From a bacterium (GTDB lineage: Bacteria > Patescibacteria > JAEDAM01 > Absconditabacterales > Absconditicoccaceae), in the NCBI GenBank assembly GCA_017442645.1, contig JAFRZH010000013.1, positions 1 to 64,000 on the forward strand: a stretch of DNA of 64,000 bases, in the 5' to 3' direction. Under the pieces are notes generated by a model. It had not been told where the DNA came from. It made no database searches and saw only the letters and a list, made by a program, of their open reading frames with translations. Position numbers and translations under genes: made by a program. Below, piece after piece: positions 42,035 to 54,242 of the stretch (position 1 is its first letter; each line of letters starts with the position of its first letter).

Positions 42035-43585
42035 TTACTCAAAAGAAAATTGAATTCTAGATTTGATTGTTGGAATAACACTATGCCAAAAAGGAGAGAC
42101 TGAAATAGTTAAATTTCAAACCTCAGAGAAAGTAGAAAGAATATAAGTTCTTGCCTCATCAATATCCATTCATACAATGGTATTTTTTATTGTTGATAAA
42201 ATTCAATTAACATCTTTCTCAAAGTCATATCCTTGAAAAACTTGGATCTGAGTAGGAATAATATAAATTTCTCCATTCATTTTTAAATCACCATGATCCA
42301 ATAAAGAACTATCCTTAATAAAAGCGAAACTCTCCTCATTAAGCTGTGAAATTTGAACAGTATCCGAGCTTCTTTCTTGTAAATATTGACGAAAAGCACG
42401 TAATAAATCTTCCTTTAAAACATAAGTATAAGTATAAGTAACCAATGCAGTTCATTTTAAAAGAGGAGTATTTTCTCAAATCTGTTGATACACTTTTATA
42501 TCATGAAAAGAAGTTTTCGTAATACTATCAAAATCCAAAAAAATAGCTCAAGTCTGATTAAAATTCTGTGAAACAATATTTAATTTTTGTTGATATACTT
42601 GATTCACCAATTTCCCAGATAACATATCAATATCATTTTCTGTTATAGAACCAATAGATTCAGTTCATCATCATTGAAAAGTATCTAAGGTTTCTGCTCG
42701 AATCTCCTTAAAATAATACGACTCTCACAAATTACGAATCCATAATTGAGTTCATTGAGGGATATTTCAACGAATTCCAATAATTTGCCCTTTTTCATCT
42801 AACTCATCCGCTTGCACATGAATCACCGTTTCCGACGGTTTTCCAATAGTTCAACTAAAAATAGTAAAATTTTCTGTCGCTCTAAAGATGACTCCCTCTT
42901 GAGTAATAAACCTTGTAGAAGCAATGAGAGAATAAGTTTGATCAGTAGTATTAAAAATTTTGATATATCATTCTGAAGGATTAACAATATGTTTTAAATT
43001 AGAAGTTGAAATAGAAAGATCATATTGATAATCTAAAGTTCAAGTATAATAGGGAATATTAAGAAATCTTTGTTCTTCAATATTAGTAGTATCATCATGA
43101 GGATAGTAACGAAAATTATAAATTAAAGTATCCATCTCTTCAGCAGGAATAATCTTCAATTCAGCACGAGGAATAATTAAACTAATCACAAACCAAAGAA
43201 CTCCCAAAACAAAAAGAAGCTCAATAACAGACAAAACCACAAAAAAATATTTTTTCGTTTCATAAGCATAAAGATGAAATTTTTTAATATTAAACAAAAA
43301 CGCAGAAACAAGCGAAAAGAGTTTCTTAAACGATTTTTGTCCTTGATAATCTACAACTAATCAAACAGCTTCATAATATTCTTTATTTTTTTTATTTTTT
43401 GTTACAAAAACAGAGTTTATTTTTTTTTGAGATAAAATTTCCCTTATCTGTTTTCACCACCATTCGTTTTCAAAAATAGCATGTTCAGGATCTATAAAAA
43501 ATTTTACAAGTTTTGACGTATGAATTTTTTCTACTGTTTTAATAATTTTATAGAAATTATCTGTTTTCGAAAAAAAGAATTCCAT
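42035..43585 (-). CDS. Single-pass membrane protein, possibly baseplate-J-like
   Basis: A 516-residue protein. An N-terminal cytoplasmic part (~85 residues, with KKINSVFVTKNKKNKEYYEA), one TM near 110 (YFFVVLSVIELLFVLGVLWFVISLII), then an extracytoplasmic region with VIFRATENFTIFSGTIGKPSETVIHVQADE and GIRGNIPQGTQLWI. Those blocks recall the repeating beta segments of gp47/baseplate-J-like proteins reported in CPR bacteria, but the match is weak. It contains about 15 TGA, three of them consecutive (42667-42675 region, FQGGGTE). Confidence 0.55.
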
Positions 43586-43602
43586 AAAAAAAGCTAAAAA
43601 CA

Positions 43603-44385
43603 TTAAAATTTATTTTTACTCCACTTTCAATAATACAAAAGAAGAATAAAAATAAGAAAAAAAGAAATATAATACTTAATATCAAATGTCATCCCAAAAA
43701 AAGAAGCAGTTCCATATTTTGGATATGATTGAAAAAAGAAACAAAAATCAAACACAAGAAGCAAAGCAACAAATCAAAGCATTCCAATTCCATTCTTTTT
43801 GAAAAAAATTCTAATACTATTGAAAATTAAATGAACTACTAAAGCTCAAAAAGAGAGGAAAAGTCAGACAGGATAAACCCCGTTAAATTTCGTTAAATCA
43901 CTTTCTGGACTTAAAGCTTGGATAGCCAAAAAAGAATCAGTAGGTTCTCCGATAAAATGATCTCCTAAAACGAAGAAAACTCCCAAAACGATACAACCAC
44001 TACTAATTCCCGAAAAAAGAATATCAGCCCAGATTTTTTTATTTTCTATTCTTTTGATAGAGGCAAGAAAAGAACCAATCGTAATCAAAGCCGCAATCAT
44101 CAATCCTACAAAATGGATACTATAATTTTTGGGAAATAAAATCAGTAAAAAATCTGACCACGATGAAGGGAAAAAACTTCCATGAACGAGGATAAAGGAA
44201 ACATAACTTCACAAAAAATAAGCAACAATAATCCACCAAGGAACCTGAAAAAAGAGTTTATAAAAATCTTGATGAGTTTTTTTACAGAGAAAATATGCAA
44301 CAACCAAAAAAGTAACAAATGACAAAATAATTCAAATCGCAGTCATTGAAAATTTCATTCACCACAGTTCAATAAACGGATACAT
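43603..44385 (-). CDS. Polytopic membrane protein, possibly a divergent Lgt
   Basis: A 260-residue protein with about seven TM segments. HFVGLMIAALITIGSFLA resembles the H-x-Y-G-L-x-I start of prolipoprotein diacylglyceryl transferase, and LGDHFIGEPTDSFLAIQ followed by NGVYPVGLFLS resembles the Lgt G-x-x-x-N-x-E-x-x-G-x-P-T ... YP region, but the essential Arg and Asn of Lgt are not clearly placed. Lipoproteins exist in this genome, so an Lgt is expected somewhere. Treat as tentative. Lies between the baseplate-like gene and rny on the same strand. Confidence 0.45.
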
Positions 44386-44411
44386 CGTTATAAGAGAATA
44401 AAATAAAGGTC

Positions 44412-45917
44412 CTATCTTAAATATTGAATAATTTTTGTTTCTCTGATACCAAGAATTCTAATCACTCCTGGATAATCAAGTTGATCTTCGATTTTCTTTC
44501 AGATTTCCTGTAATACGTTTTCTATTTCAAGATCGTCAATCATTTTCGGATTAACATAAACCATAATTTCTCTTCAAGCCTGCATAATATGAACTTTTTC
44601 TACTCCTTGCACTTCTACAATCAATTTTTCAAGTTCTCCCATTTTTTCGATAAAGAACTCTTTAGTGTCAAATCTAGCTCCTGGTCTAGCCGCAGACATT
44701 GCATCAGCAGCTGCAACAACCCAAGAAATTGGATGAGTCATCGGAACATCATAATGATGAGATTCCGCAGCATTGACAATAATAGGATCCACTCACCACT
44801 TTCTCAACATATCTGCACCAAGTTGAGTATGAGATTCTCCTGTTGTTGAAAGAACCTTACCAATATCATGAAGAAGTCATGCTTTTTTCGCCATTACTGG
44901 ATCAAGTCCAAGTTCAATAGCCAAAGCCTCAGCAATTTTTGCCACTTCCACAGAATGTCCCCAAAGACTTTGTCCATAACTAAATCTAAGATAAAACTTT
45001 CCAATAGTTTTAACAATTTCTGGTTTCATCATAGGAAGATTAAGACTGGTAAGTGCTTCTTTTCCTTTCTCCATAAAAATTGTCTCCAAATCTTCCAAAA
45101 CCTGATTATAAATCTTCTCAATATACACAGGATTGATTCTTCCATCTTTGATCAAAAGCTCCAACGTTTTTGCAGCAACAAATCTTTTTTCATGATCAAA
45201 AGAAGAAAGTCTGACTACTCCTGGAGTATCATCAATAATCAATTCCACTCCCGTTGTTTTCTCAAAAAACGAAATATTTCTTCCCTCTCTACCAATCAAT
45301 TTCCCTTTAAATTCATCATTTGGAAGTTCTACCGTTTTCGTAGTAAATTCACTAATCGTTTGAGTAGAAATTTTCTGCAAAGAATTTACAACAATTTTTG
45401 CTGCTTCTGACTCAGCTTCTTCAATTTTAATCCTCTTATATTTTTCGACAAATCTCACAATCTCTTCTTTATTTTCTTCTTCAACTCTCGCAAAAATTTG
45501 TTCTTTTGCTTCTTTAGGAGTCAGTTGAGAGATTTCTGAAAGCTTTTCTTTTTGCTGTTTTATCACTTCTTCTGCTTCTTGACGAAGTTCTACCACTTTC
45601 ACTTTCTCTTCTTCCAATTTTTCAAGTCTTTTCTCCATTTTTTCTTCTCTATCCAAAAGTCTATTTTGGATTTCTTCCATTTTTGCAAGTCTTTGCTCTT
45701 CAATTTTTTCTGCTTTTTTCTCTGCTTGCTCAATAATTTCATCACATTTAGCTTTCGCATTTTCTAAGTATTCTTCCTCAATTTCCTTTACTCTATTCAT
45801 TCTTTCTTTGAATTTTTTTGCCTTTTCCGTAAGTGTTTTTTTATAACCAAAAAATCAAATTCCTCCTCAAATCAAAAGAGAGAGCACAATCAGTGCTATT
45901 GCTATTCGTAATTGCAT
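44412..45917 (-). CDS. rny: Ribonuclease Y
   Basis: A 501-residue protein: N-terminal TM (IAIALIVLSLLIGGGIGFFGY), a long coiled coil (about residues 25-190), a KH domain with FKGKLIGREGRNISFFEKTTGVELIIDDTP, and an HD domain with GHSVEVAKIAEALA and AGLLHDIGKVL (Gly by TGA), ESHHYDVPMTHPISWVVAAADAMSAARPG. It anchors endonucleolytic mRNA decay at the membrane. A well-preserved member of typical length. The 225 bases between it and the next gene hold nothing I recognise. Confidence 0.94.
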
Positions 45918-46142
45918 ATATAAAGTCTATTAGATTCTAAAGATCGTATCAAAATGACACTATCTTATATATAAAGAATGGCATCAAAAAAACAACAGAA
46001 AATTAAGCCCCAAAAAAAATAAAAGAAAACACAATAACAACTACAATTTAGGAAACTACTATTATTGATAAAGGGAAAAAAAAGGGGGAAAAACTATACT
46101 TAAGACTTTAATACATAAAGAACGATAAAAAAATAAACACAT

Positions 46143-47660
46143 TTATTTCTTCTTATAAAAGAGCCATCACAAACACAAAAATCATACAAGAAAAGCAACA
46201 GACAAAATAAGACGCATAAAATAAAAAGAAGAAATTTTTTGATTTTGAACTACCAAGGTTCAATTTTCACCAGAAGAAACATTTCAAGAGAATAAATTTT
46301 CATCATTAAGAGCTCAAAATGAGACATCTTCTTGATGCTCAAAATCCCATTGTTGTAAATATGTAAAACTACAATCTGCTATTTGCAAATCAAAAAAAGA
46401 AGATAGACGACAAAGCTGACTCAAAATATCTTGTTGTTCTTTTTGAGAAATAATTCACCATTGTTCAAAATGCTTTGATACAAAAATCATCAATTGCATA
46501 AATTCTTGATACTTTTTTTCTGAAGAAAGATTGTTTTCAATCAATTCAAAGGTATTAAATTTAATCGTTAAAACCTTTCTTCATTCTTCAGATAATGCAT
46601 TCAAAAGAGATTCTTTCAAAATACCATAAGAATTTTCTGAGTTTTCTATAACATCAATAGAAGAAATAAAAGATTCTTCCTCTCAAATAACTTCTATTGT
46701 AGGCGAATGAGGTACAGAACAATCCTGTAAAATAGACTGAAACAATAAAACATCCTCTTGTGTTAAAAAGAAAATCATATGGTCTTTATTTTTCAACCAT
46801 TCTGAAAGAATCGTATTTATCGTCTTTTGATCTTTTAAAGATCTTCTCAAAAGATCTAATTGAATTTTTAACTGATATTGTAAGGAATTTTCGTTAGAAA
46901 GATGCTTAATAAGAGTCGATATTTCTTGATAAAGCATATTTTCCCTTTCTGTAAGAAACAGATTAAAATTTTCAAAATCTATAGTAAAAAAATGATTTTT
47001 TTGCTCTCAAGAAGAATAATAAACAATTTTTCAAAAAATCTCAGATAAGGAATGATCATATTGCCATAAAATAGGCTGATTAAACAAAATATCTTGATCA
47101 TTATCAGAGACTCCATCTCCATCAGAATCAATAACAATATCTGTATCAATAAAACCATTTTTAAAAGGAATTCATCATATCTCTTGTACAAAAAATCCAA
47201 TTTGATGTTGATATTTTTTTGCCCCCCAAATAAAAGAGTCCTCTCATCTTTTTTGAACCATAGGAATTGTAACAAGTTTTATATTATCATTTAACGGAAA
47301 AAAATGATCATATGAGGGAAGTGAAATTTCAAAATTTCATGTAAATACCTCATCAGTAATATAATTAACAACTTGCAATCCATGTTTTCATCAAGTAAAA
47401 TATTTCCATAACATAAGCAAATGTTCTTTAATATTTTCCTCATCATAATAAATGATTTTATTTTCCTTTTCTATATACTTATCAAAATAAATTTCTCTTT
47501 TTTCAATATTTCAAGTACTCAAATCTCTTATCAAAATATTATTACCAAAGGGAACAATTTCCAAATCAGGTTTTCAAACTAAAAAATCATCTGAAAAACA
47601 AAAACTAATAGTTCAGAAAAAAGAAAAGAGAAAAAAGCTGAATACAATTTTTTTGAGCAT
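46143..47660 (-). CDS. Secreted, C-terminally anchored surface protein, paralogue of the PKD protein C-terminus
   Basis: A 505-residue protein with a signal peptide (MLKKIVFSFFLFSFFGTISFCFS) and a C-terminal TM (MRLILSVAFLVGFLCLGWLFYKKK). FIDTDIVIDSDGDGVSDNDQDILFNQP is a thrombospondin-type-3-like calcium loop. The same layout (FIDTDI...TDGD...NDQDIPCN, then a helical region with IKFNTFE) occurs in the C-terminal third of the 1406-residue protein at 49300-53520, so the two are paralogues. About 16 TGA. Last gene of a four-gene surface cluster. Confidence 0.68.
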
Positions 47661-47687
47661 AAAAAACAAAGAAATAAAATATTTTAA

Positions 47688-48968
47688 CTATAAGCTATTT
47701 CGAACTTTCACTAATTTATTATGATAATTATTAGCCTTATAGTTTTCTCAATTATAAAATTTTACAAATTCTTCCACATCATCTACAGTAATTGTTTCTT
47801 TATCAATAAATGATAATAAGTTTTTGATTTCTATGTCTTTTTTTTTGCATTTTTCAGCTATAAATCCCATACACCACATGGTAGCATTTATGGGATGATA
47901 TGTTTGTCATTCTGTACTAAAAAAATTAGCTTTTACCAAGTTATTATAAGCTATCGTTCATGGACAACTCAAATCATCTGGATCTTTTAAAATATGATAA
48001 GGACCAAAGGAAAAACAATCATATTGTCTATCTTCCCAACGATGGTATTCATCTGTTCAAATCAATCATGTTGTTTTTCCTGTCTCTATTTTTGCAATTG
48101 CTGTAAAAAATTTGGATAAATTTTTTTTATTTAGATTTTTTCGATTTCGATCCCCCTTGTAAGGACTATTTTCTGCACAAATTTTATCAATTCCTTGTTC
48201 TGCATAGTTTTGAAACGTTGCATCATCTATTTTTCTGATATTAGAATCTAAGGGAATAGGAATAAAATATTGGTTAGGGTTATTTCTGGTTTGTTTTGCG
48301 AAATCATTTCTTATATTAAAAGTTTGAGTGAAATCATAAACAGTATTCCCAGATTTTTTAGGTTCATACTCATCTCTGGTTAAATATTCAAATTCAGGTA
48401 AAGTTGCCAATTTTTTTCTTAACCCATTAATAGTAGCTATTCTAGTAGGATTATCTTCGGGTTGTAAATCATCTTTTGTCATTACATAAAAACACATTCA
48501 TACATCTCTTTTCAAAGTTATTCTTTTCTTAGGATATTCTTCTGATTTAACTTTTTGTGAAGAATCAAAAAATTTTGTATTATTTCGATGTTTTTTACTT
48601 TCTTCTGTCATGATATCATTCTTTTTCTTTCCTTCAGCGAGAGAAGAAATAGGAATTCTCACAAAAACATAATCTCATGATGAAAACGAATATTTATCTG
48701 GATAAGGGGACTTATCATCATGAGTAATTTCTATTCATTCTTTGGTTGTAGCCAGACCATCATTTATAACTTTATTTCTAACCGCTCATGGAGTACCTCA
48801 TTTTTCAATAATATATCCATACACCATAAAATTTCCATCTTGTGACAGATGTTTATTAATAAACTTTCATGGAATAGGAATCTGCACTAACAGAGTCTCA
48901 TTTGCTTTAGATATTTTTTTACCTTCTTCGCAAGGTTTTTTATTAATACTCAACACTTTTATTCCCAT
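47688..48968 (-). CDS. Unknown protein of the surface cluster, possible LysM-like segment
   Basis: A 426-residue protein without signal peptide. YGYIIEKGGTPGAVRNKVIND is reminiscent of a LysM start (Y-x-I-x-x-G-x-T), and KYSFSSGDYVFVRIPI could be its end. The C-terminal half (MCFYVMTKDDLQPEDNPTR onwards; EYHRWEDRQYDCFSFGPYHI) is unassigned; conserved-looking His/Trp/Cys residues suggest an enzyme or binding domain. The ATG overlaps the stop of the upstream 98-residue gene by eight bases. Nine TGA. Confidence 0.55.
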
Positions 48969-49255
48969 AGTTTTTTTATTAAACCAAGAGAAACTGCTTT
49001 TTCTCTAATCTGTTGAGGCGTTTCTCAGCCCTTAGTAGTATAAGCATATTGTTTATATCATTCATAAGGAGATTTTCCATATTCTTCAAATTTTCAAGGA
49101 TGAGGACGAAGAGAATCATTCTCATCAATAGTTCATACTAAATTTTGAAGTTTCAAAGAAGATTGAAAAGTAATAAAAGATTCTTCAATTGATTTAAAAA
49201 TATCTCAGAAAGATCAGGATTCTATACTTTTTTTTTCTAAATCTAAAGTACCCAT
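48959..49255 (-). CDS. Small protein of the surface cluster
   Basis: A 98-residue protein, MGTLDLEKKSIESGSFGDIF, with a C-terminal YTTKGGETPQQIREKAVSLGL that resembles the first half of a LysM motif and parallels the segment in the next gene. No signal peptide or TM. It overlaps the next gene's ATG by eight bases, so translation is coupled. Confidence 0.5.
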
Positions 49256-49299
49256 AAGATATCATTAAAAGATAAAAAATTCTAAAAGATAACAAAGTT

Positions 49300-52200
49300 T
49301 TATTCTTCCTCTTCTTCATCACCCCCTTGATCACTAATTTTTGCTTTTACCGCAAAAAATACAATCACTCATCACACAATCACAATTCCTCCAATCACAA
49401 TTCCCAATAATATCTTCAACCAAGAAGGTAATCACTCTCAATCATCTTCGACAATATTAGGAATTTCAATTTGATTTTGTTGAAATTGTTCCTGTTCAGG
49501 ACTTAAAGTATTACATGTTGCACTCATAATAGCATAATAATCAAGAATTTTACAAAATTGAGGAACAATAAATTGAGGGATATCATTAGGATCTAAATCA
49601 TATTGTACAGCATTTTCAGAAATATAATTGAGAATATTTGTTAATTCTGTTTTTTTACTATCACTATCCAAGGTATCTGCAATCGTTTCAAAAGTATTAA
49701 ACTTTATTTCCACTAGTTTTCATAAACTCTCGGGCAAAATAGCCAAAATTTCCATTTTAGCTTTATCATAATCATTTCATCAACGAGCAGAAATAGTATC
49801 TGCATTTTCCAGTCTATTCATAATAGACTGAAAAAGTTCATTTTGCTTTGCATCCAATTTAATAGCATTTTCATCCAAAAAATCATGAATTTGCACAACA
49901 GAAGAAGAAGTCTGAGCAGGATCAATAAGATTTTTTCTTAAATTTTCTAACAAACTTTTAAAAGAATAATTTACAATACTATCTTCCGGAAGACCATTAA
50001 TAAGAGTAGAAATATCTTCATAAATTTTTCTCTTTTCATCATCTAACAACAATTCAGAATCTTCAAATTCAACAGTAAAAGTTTTAAAAACAGTTTTACC
50101 ATTATTTTCAAAATAGAGTTTTCCAATAATTTGACCAATAGGAGTTCCATAATCCCGTACCATTTCTTTATTACATGGAATATCTTGATCATTTTCTTTT
50201 TTTACATCTCCATCTGTATCTGTAGAAATATCGGTATCAATAAAACAAGTTCCAGTTCATTCATAATACACATAGAAAGCAACCTGATTTTTCATATTTT
50301 TACTTGCAAAAATGGAAATCTTTTTATCTTTATCAATCGTAGCCTCTGGAATTGTAATTAGATTTAATCATTTTGTTATTTTTCAAGCAGTAGAAGATTC
50401 CTTAGTAACAACATCATATTCAGTACTGACTTCTTGAGCATTCTTTCATTTTTCACGGATTACTACTGTATGTTTTCATGGAGCATCATATTTCCAAAGA
50501 AAAATATTATTATGGAGAATTCAATCATCAACCACATCTTCACTTGAATAGTGAAGCTTTCTAAATTTTTTATTATCTCTTTCGCATTCAGCTTTTTCAA
50601 AACAAATTTCTCTTTCTGCAATATCACCAACACTCATATCTTTAAAAAGGACAATATTCCCTAAGGTAGTATAAGTCAAAATAGGTTTTACTCCATTTCT
50701 CACCACAACATCATTTCATTCACTAATACCTTTATATCCTTTATATTCTACAGCTGCTCTTGGAGTATATCCATCTTCGTTAGCTACAGGATAAGTATAA
50801 GTAACAATATCTTTTTTTGTTGTTAAATCCCATTCACCATTTCCATCAAAATCGTAATAAATCACTCTATTCACATAAAAATCATCTGTTTCAGACATTA
50901 CTTTCGCTAAAACTTCAAATTTCACTTCTTCTCAAACTTTAACAGATTGTTTATCAGTTCTTAAAGTAACCATAGGGATATCGGGATTATTATTTGTTGG
51001 AGGGAAAAATACTGTTGGTCCATTTCCTATAATTTCCTCACTTGTTTGAGAAGCATCATCATTATCATACATTTTTACTCAAAACATATACTCTCAAGCA
51101 ATTCTTGGAATAGTAAAATACGTATAAGGAATATCTCCTGGAGTAATTCTGGTTTCTATAATTTTTTTAGGATTATCTTTAGGATAATAATACCATTTAA
51201 AATAAGAGATTTTCCCATCAGGATCATAAGCATCTACGGCTGTTAATTTAACCATTAAAGTATCACTATTCATATCATCAAAAATATTTTGAACATTATT
51301 TTCCTGAAAACCAATTCAACTTTCATTATTATATTGAGGAAAGGAAATATTAATATTTTTTAAAGTTGGCAGAGAATTTACTACTTTAAATCGAATAGTA
51401 TTTCATCAAGTTTTTCAATTATTAGTATCTTCAACTGAAAAATTAATATATTGACATCAAACTTCATTAAATTTATTAGAAAAACTACTTTGTTCGTATA
51501 CCAAATCATATTGTTTTTGAAAAAAGAATCTTAAATTCTGATTTTTACCCTGAGAATTCACAGAAATAGAAGGATCAATATTTACCGTTTGATACCTCTC
51601 GATTAAATAAGCTTTTTCACTTCATTCAGCTCAAGAACATGTTGAAGTAGTTTGTAATGCAAGACCGTTACTCTTTACCCTATATGCAGGAATCGGTTGA
51701 TTATGAGCTCATATGAAAACTTTTTCTGTGACACTATTAGTATCTCAAGAGCCATCAGTAACCATAACCTTTACATCATAAATTCAAACAGAATCATAAT
51801 GATGTCTTGCACTATTAAATTGATTTTGAGCTACGGTACGATCTCAAAAATCCCAATTATAAGTCATAATAGTCTTATTTGTTGTAACTTCAAAACTAAT
51901 ATTTTTCCCAAAGGTAATAGCATTTGGACTTGCAACTAAAATAGGTCTTAAAGTACTTTCTACATTAATAGTTTTTTCAATAAAAGCCGTTTTACCAAAT
52001 TTATCAACCACAGTCAATTTCACGGTATGTTTTCACTTTTTATCTGCTTGAATAATAATCCTTTGATTGTCTTCACTAGCCTCTACTACTTTTATTGAAT
52101 CAGAATCAGAAAAGCTCCAAGAGTATTCCAAACTATCATTTTTATTTTCTACATCATAATCTTTCGTAGAAGAAGCATCTAAAATAAATTCAGAAGCCTT

Positions 52201-53520
52201 ATCTCGTTTATTAGTTGAGGTAATGGTAAATTGAGGAACAGGAGTACTGGAACTTACATTAATTTCTTTAGTTTCAACATTAGTTTTCCCTAGTTTATCC
52301 TCAATAGTAAGTTTTACTAAATAAATTCAAGGTTTTATAAATTGTTTAGAAAGAGTTTTTCCTTGTGAAGTAGAAATTTTATCTCCATTTTCATTAAAAA
52401 CTTCCCATGTATATAGTTTGAGACTTGATGTAAGAGAATAAGAAGTACTTGCATCAAATTTATAGGTTGTGGAAGTAGTTCCATTTTCCGGAGATTGTTT
52501 AATAATGGCAACAGGATCAGAAACGATTAATTTAAATTCTTCAGTAGTAGAATTATTCTCATTATCCGTTGTCGTTAAAGTAATAGTATAAATCCCATTT
52601 TCATCAAGAGGGACGGTAATATTAGAAGGAGCTCCAGAAAATTGTTTTGAGTAAGAAAAACCTTCATTTCCAACGATACTTCGTCTATGGGACATAATTT
52701 TTCTTCATTCCGTAGCAATACTTGCAGTACCATCAAAAACAATTCCTTTCTTGGCCTCCTGAGATCAAATCTTAGTTGTTGTATTCGTGCTCATTTTTTT
52801 TGTATTTGCATAAACAACAAGATTTGCTGCTTTTGGAGCGACAGTAATTTTCATATCCATCGTTCCATCCATAACTCCTAAATGTTTATTTGAACTTCTC
52901 ACAGTAAGATGAACCGTATAAACTCAAGCTTCTTTAAACGTATGATTAATTAATTGTCAAATTCCTATCAATTGATCCTTACCATCTGTATCCCTATAAT
53001 ATCGATAATAATTATTTTTTGGAATAGTTTCATTGGAAGGGTCTACACTCATTCTTGCATCAAAAGTAACTGTCAAAGGAGCTGGTCATGAGGAAGGATT
53101 TTTACTTGCTGAAGCTCTAACTGTATATCTAGAAGCAATTGTTCCCAAAATACTATTTAAAGGTCCTTCACAATTATTTTTAAAAATCTGAAAAAGAGAA
53201 TTAGAATACCCTTTTGACAAATTTGCTGTTATATCCAAACATTGAGTATAAACAAGCTGAAAAGAATAATCTTGAGGAAATTTTGGGAAAACAGGTTTAA
53301 AATTAGTATTTAAAATTCTAAAAAGTTTTGGATCTACCTCTGCACCTATTTGACCAGCAGCATCTATTTTAACCAATGCTTGTTCGATCTCCTCCCAATT
53401 ACGATCTATTTCAAAATTTGCATAATATTCTTGAGGAACTTTTGCGGCAAAAAGAGATTGAGAGCAAAAAGTAAGCATTAAACTCCCAAAGAAAATCAGA
53501 CTTTTTATTTTTTTTCCCAT
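49300..53520 (-). CDS. Giant PKD-repeat surface protein
   Basis: A 1406-residue protein split into many pieces by about 50 in-frame TGA. Signal peptide MGKKIKSLIFFGSLMLTFCSQSLFA; several Ig-like/PKD domains between about residues 150 and 900, recognised by YTITLTTTDNENNSTTEEF, KHTVKLTVVDKFG, TYNWDFGDRTVAQNQF and GIYDVKVMVTDGSGDTN; a calcium-loop segment (FIDTDISTDTDGDVKKENDQD); a helical region; a C-terminal TM (WLKILLGIVIGGIVIVGGVIVFFAV) and an acidic tail. The build is that of a wall- or membrane-anchored adhesin or stalk. It heads the surface cluster. Confidence 0.82.
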
Positions 53521-53613
53521 TTTTGTATTATTGTTTGATAAATGCATTTTATTTATTATAGTTGGAAATACAAAAAAAGTCAAAAAAGCTTTTATTTTTT
53601 TCATGAAAATATT

Positions 53614-54219
53614 GTGACTTACTATGTTATCCGAAAAGGGAGAAAAACTGGAATTTTTACCGATCGAAATCAAGTCAAAAACTTTGTTTCTGGATATCCT
53701 CAAGCAAAATATAAAAAATTTGATACTCAACTAGAAGCAGAAAAGGCTTTTCAACAAGGACGAGAGTCTTTTTATGCAAAAAAAGAAAAAAAGTCTGACG
53801 ATACTCATGAAAAAAATACGATCAAAGAAGCGATTGCTGTCGATGCGGCTTGTAGCGGGAATCCCGGAGTCATGGAATTTAGAGGAATCGATTTAGTTAC
53901 TCAGCAAGAAGTTTTTCATTATACCTTTCCTCTTGGAACCAATAATATTGGAGAATTCTTGGCACTCGTCGAAGGAATAAAATATGTACAAAACGGACAT
54001 GAAAATTATGTTATTTATTCTGATTCTCGCATTGCATTAAACCGAATTCCTCAAAAAAAATGTAAAACCTTAATGACCAAAGAAAAAATTGGGGACAAAC
54101 TTTTCAAAAAAATTCAAGAAGCTGAAGAATTTCTCAAAAAACAATCTTCTTTCCCTCAAATGATCAAACGAAATACGGAAGAACGAGGAGAGATTCCTGC
54201 AGACTTTGGAAGAAAATAA
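53614..54219 (+). CDS. rnhA: Ribonuclease H1 with N-terminal viroplasmin-type domain
   Basis: A 201-residue protein. TYYVIRKGRKTGIFTDRNQVKNFVSGYPQAKYKKF is the hybrid-binding (viroplasmin) domain. The RNase H domain has AIAVDAACSGNPGVMEFRGI (first Asp), IGEFLALVEGI (Glu) and YVIYSDSRIALN (second Asp). It removes RNA from RNA-DNA hybrids. GTG 53614 is chosen because it puts the start where the domain begins; an ATG at 53542 in the same frame would add 24 residues that do not look like the family and would lie 21 bases from the divergent PKD gene. Confidence 0.87.
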   Translation: MTYYVIRKGRKTGIFTDRNQVKNFVSGYPQAKYKKFDTQLEAEKAFQQGRESFYAKKEKKSDDTHEKNTIKEAIAVDAACSGNPGVMEFRGIDLVTQQEVFHYTFPLGTNNIGEFLALVEGIKYVQNGHENYVIYSDSRIALNRIPQKKCKTLMTKEKIGDKLFKKIQEAEEFLKKQSSFPQMIKRNTEERGEIPADFGRK

Positions 54220-54242
54220 AGAAACAAGTTATTTTCAACCTC

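Noticed and set aside
44868..45410. Plus-strand 180-codon open frame opposite the RNase Y gene
   Set aside because: Shadow of the AT-poor codon pattern of rny; the minus strand carries the full RNase Y domain set.
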